Shown here: piece by piece, positions 6,986 through 7,866 of the stretch
How the letters are laid out: every line of letters starts with the position of its first letter
Position numbering within the stretch: the first letter of the stretch is position 1
NCBI GenBank assembly: GCA_024280875.1
Contig: JAJRPH010000020.1
Coordinates: 1 to 7,866 of the forward strand
Length of the DNA: 7,866 bases
Source of the DNA: Deltaproteobacteria bacterium
Lineage (GTDB): Bacteria; Desulfobacterota; Desulfobacteria; Desulfobacterales; Desulfosalsimonadaceae
Direction: 5' to 3'
Program-made: the position numbers and the translations under genes
The notes under the pieces: model-generated
The model's input: the letters and a program-made list of their open reading frames with translations, nothing else
Databases searched by the model: none
Told to the model about the DNA's origin: nothing

Positions 6986-7866
6986 TTATCCATGTAACTG
7001 CTTGGGTAACAAATTAGCTAACGCTGCAGCTGCCTTTTCCCGGTCATCAAACGGGATGGTTGTTTTCCCGATGATCTGATAATCTTCATGTCCTTTACCG
7101 GCAATCAATAGGGTATCATCCGGTTTAGACATTTTGATACCCAGGTTAATCGCTTTTTCCCGATCCGGTTCGATAACATACCCTTTTTCCGAAAATCCAT
7201 TTTCAATCGCGGAAAGTCTGTATTCATTGGCTGAGACAATCACCACTCCTTTGCGGATTTCTTCTATGATGGCATCGGGATCTTCTGTCCGGGGGTTATC
7301 AGAAGTGATCACCACAAAATCGCTTAATTTACCCGCAATTTTTCCCATTTTGGGACGCTTGGCCTTGTCCCTGTCTCCCCCGCATCCAAAAACGCAGATC
7401 AATCGACCTGGAATAATTTCTTTTAAGGTTGATAAAACATTTTCCAGCGCATCCGGGGTATGGGCATAATCCAAAAATACGTGCCGGCCGGATTCATTAA
7501 AAATGCGTTCCAGTCTTCCCGGGGCGTTTTCAAATGACTCAATCCCCTGCGCTATTGATGCAGAAGAAATCTTCAGCGCCGTGCCGGCCCCTGCCGCGCA
7601 GATGATATTTTCAAGATTATAACGGCCAATTAATCCGGACTTAAATTGAACATCTTTGTCCGGAAACCGGATCTCGCCGCTCATGCCATACTGATCAAAA
7701 CTGATGTGCAGGGCACAGACATCACTTGATGCATTCGACCCCACGGAAATGACCGGATACTTTTTCATCGCCCCCAAAAGCGCCATTCCTTTCGGGTTGT
7801 CCGTGTTAATGACTGCAACCGCATGACTTTGTTTAGGGCCAGCCATTAAATAATCGGTAAAAAATC
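6986..7866 (-). CDS. murE: UDP-MurNAc-L-Ala-D-Glu--2,6-diaminopimelate ligase MurE (partial, C-terminal part)
   Basis: MurE is the cytoplasmic ligase that adds the third stem-peptide residue to UDP-MurNAc-L-Ala-D-Glu. The frame is open to the right edge: codons before the ATG at 7846 read FFTDYL in frame, so that Met is internal and the true start and the P-loop lie outside. About 293 residues are visible of roughly 490 in the family. Numbered from the internal Met, the motifs are VINTDNP (12-18), GRYNLENIICAAG (74-86), GRLERI (110-115), LDYAHTPDALENVL (125-138), FGCGGDRDKAKRPKMGKIA (153-171), TSDNPRTEDP (181-190) and AGKGHEDYQ (249-257). DNPR (183-186, bases 7289-7300) is the signature that binds the free amino-carboxyl end of meso-diaminopimelate; lysine-adding enzymes lack it. 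The TAA stop is 4 bp before murF. The identity is secure, and the DAP specificity is well supported by the motif. Confidence 0.97.
   Translation of the reverse strand, partial: FFTDYLMAGPKQSHAVAVINTDNPKGMALLGAMKKYPVISVGSNASSDVCALHISFDQYGMSGEIRFPDKDVQFKSGLIGRYNLENIICAAGAGTALKISSASIAQGIESFENAPGRLERIFNESGRHVFLDYAHTPDALENVLSTLKEIIPGRLICVFGCGGDRDKAKRPKMGKIAGKLSDFVVITSDNPRTEDPDAIIEEIRKGVVIVSANEYRLSAIENGFSEKGYVIEPDREKAINLGIKMSKPDDTLLIAGKGHEDYQIIGKTTIPFDDREKAAAALANLLPKQLHG

Noticed and set aside
6661..7017. A 118-codon plus-strand open frame opposite the murF start and murE end.
   Set aside because: It overlaps the conserved N-terminal half of MurF and the murE-murF junction in antisense, with no recognisable domain. 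It is a shadow frame.
7844..7846. ATG considered as the start of murE.
   Set aside because: The same frame stays open to the window edge and encodes FFTDYL just before it, matching the middle of MurE. The ATPase domain would be missing if this were the start, so it is an internal methionine.

Overview
The window is a stretch of a bacterial division and cell wall (dcw) cluster, entirely on the minus strand. Read in the direction of transcription (right to left) the order is murE (5' end cut off), murF, mraY, murD, ftsW, murG, murC (3' end cut off). This is the classical dcw order. Every gene is recognisable from family motifs, and all five genes lying wholly inside the window are intact.

Layout: murE (6986-7866, C-terminal ~60%) is followed after 4 bp by murF (5575-6981). 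The largest gap, 77 bp and AT-rich, separates murF from mraY (4418-5497). An 18-bp gap precedes murD (3041-4399), whose TGA stop shares one base with the ATG of ftsW (1923-3041). ftsW either overlaps murG by 22 bp or is separated from it by about 71 bp, depending on the murG start. A 31-bp gap leads to murC (1-683, N-terminal half). No RNA genes, mobile elements, CRISPR arrays, convincing terminators or genes on the plus strand were seen. The long plus-strand open frames are antisense shadows of these genes.

How the genes work together: MurC, MurD, MurE and MurF are the four ATP-dependent ligases that build UDP-MurNAc-pentapeptide in the cytoplasm. MraY transfers the phospho-MurNAc-pentapeptide to undecaprenyl phosphate (lipid I), and MurG adds GlcNAc (lipid II). 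FtsW is the SEDS-family glycan polymerase of the divisome that uses lipid II. The window therefore covers nearly the whole route from UDP-MurNAc to septal glycan strands. The DNPR motif in MurE points to meso-diaminopimelate as the third stem-peptide residue, as in Gram-negative bacteria.

Organism: a Gram-negative bacterium with moderate GC (mid-forties percent by eye). The protein style resembles Desulfobacterota (sulfate-reducing 'deltaproteobacteria'), but that placement is an impression from memory and has not been tested by a search. I found no undescribed system here. The points worth a second look are modest: start-site choices (murG, mraY, ftsW), an N-terminal tail on MurG, and the AT-rich murF-mraY spacer.
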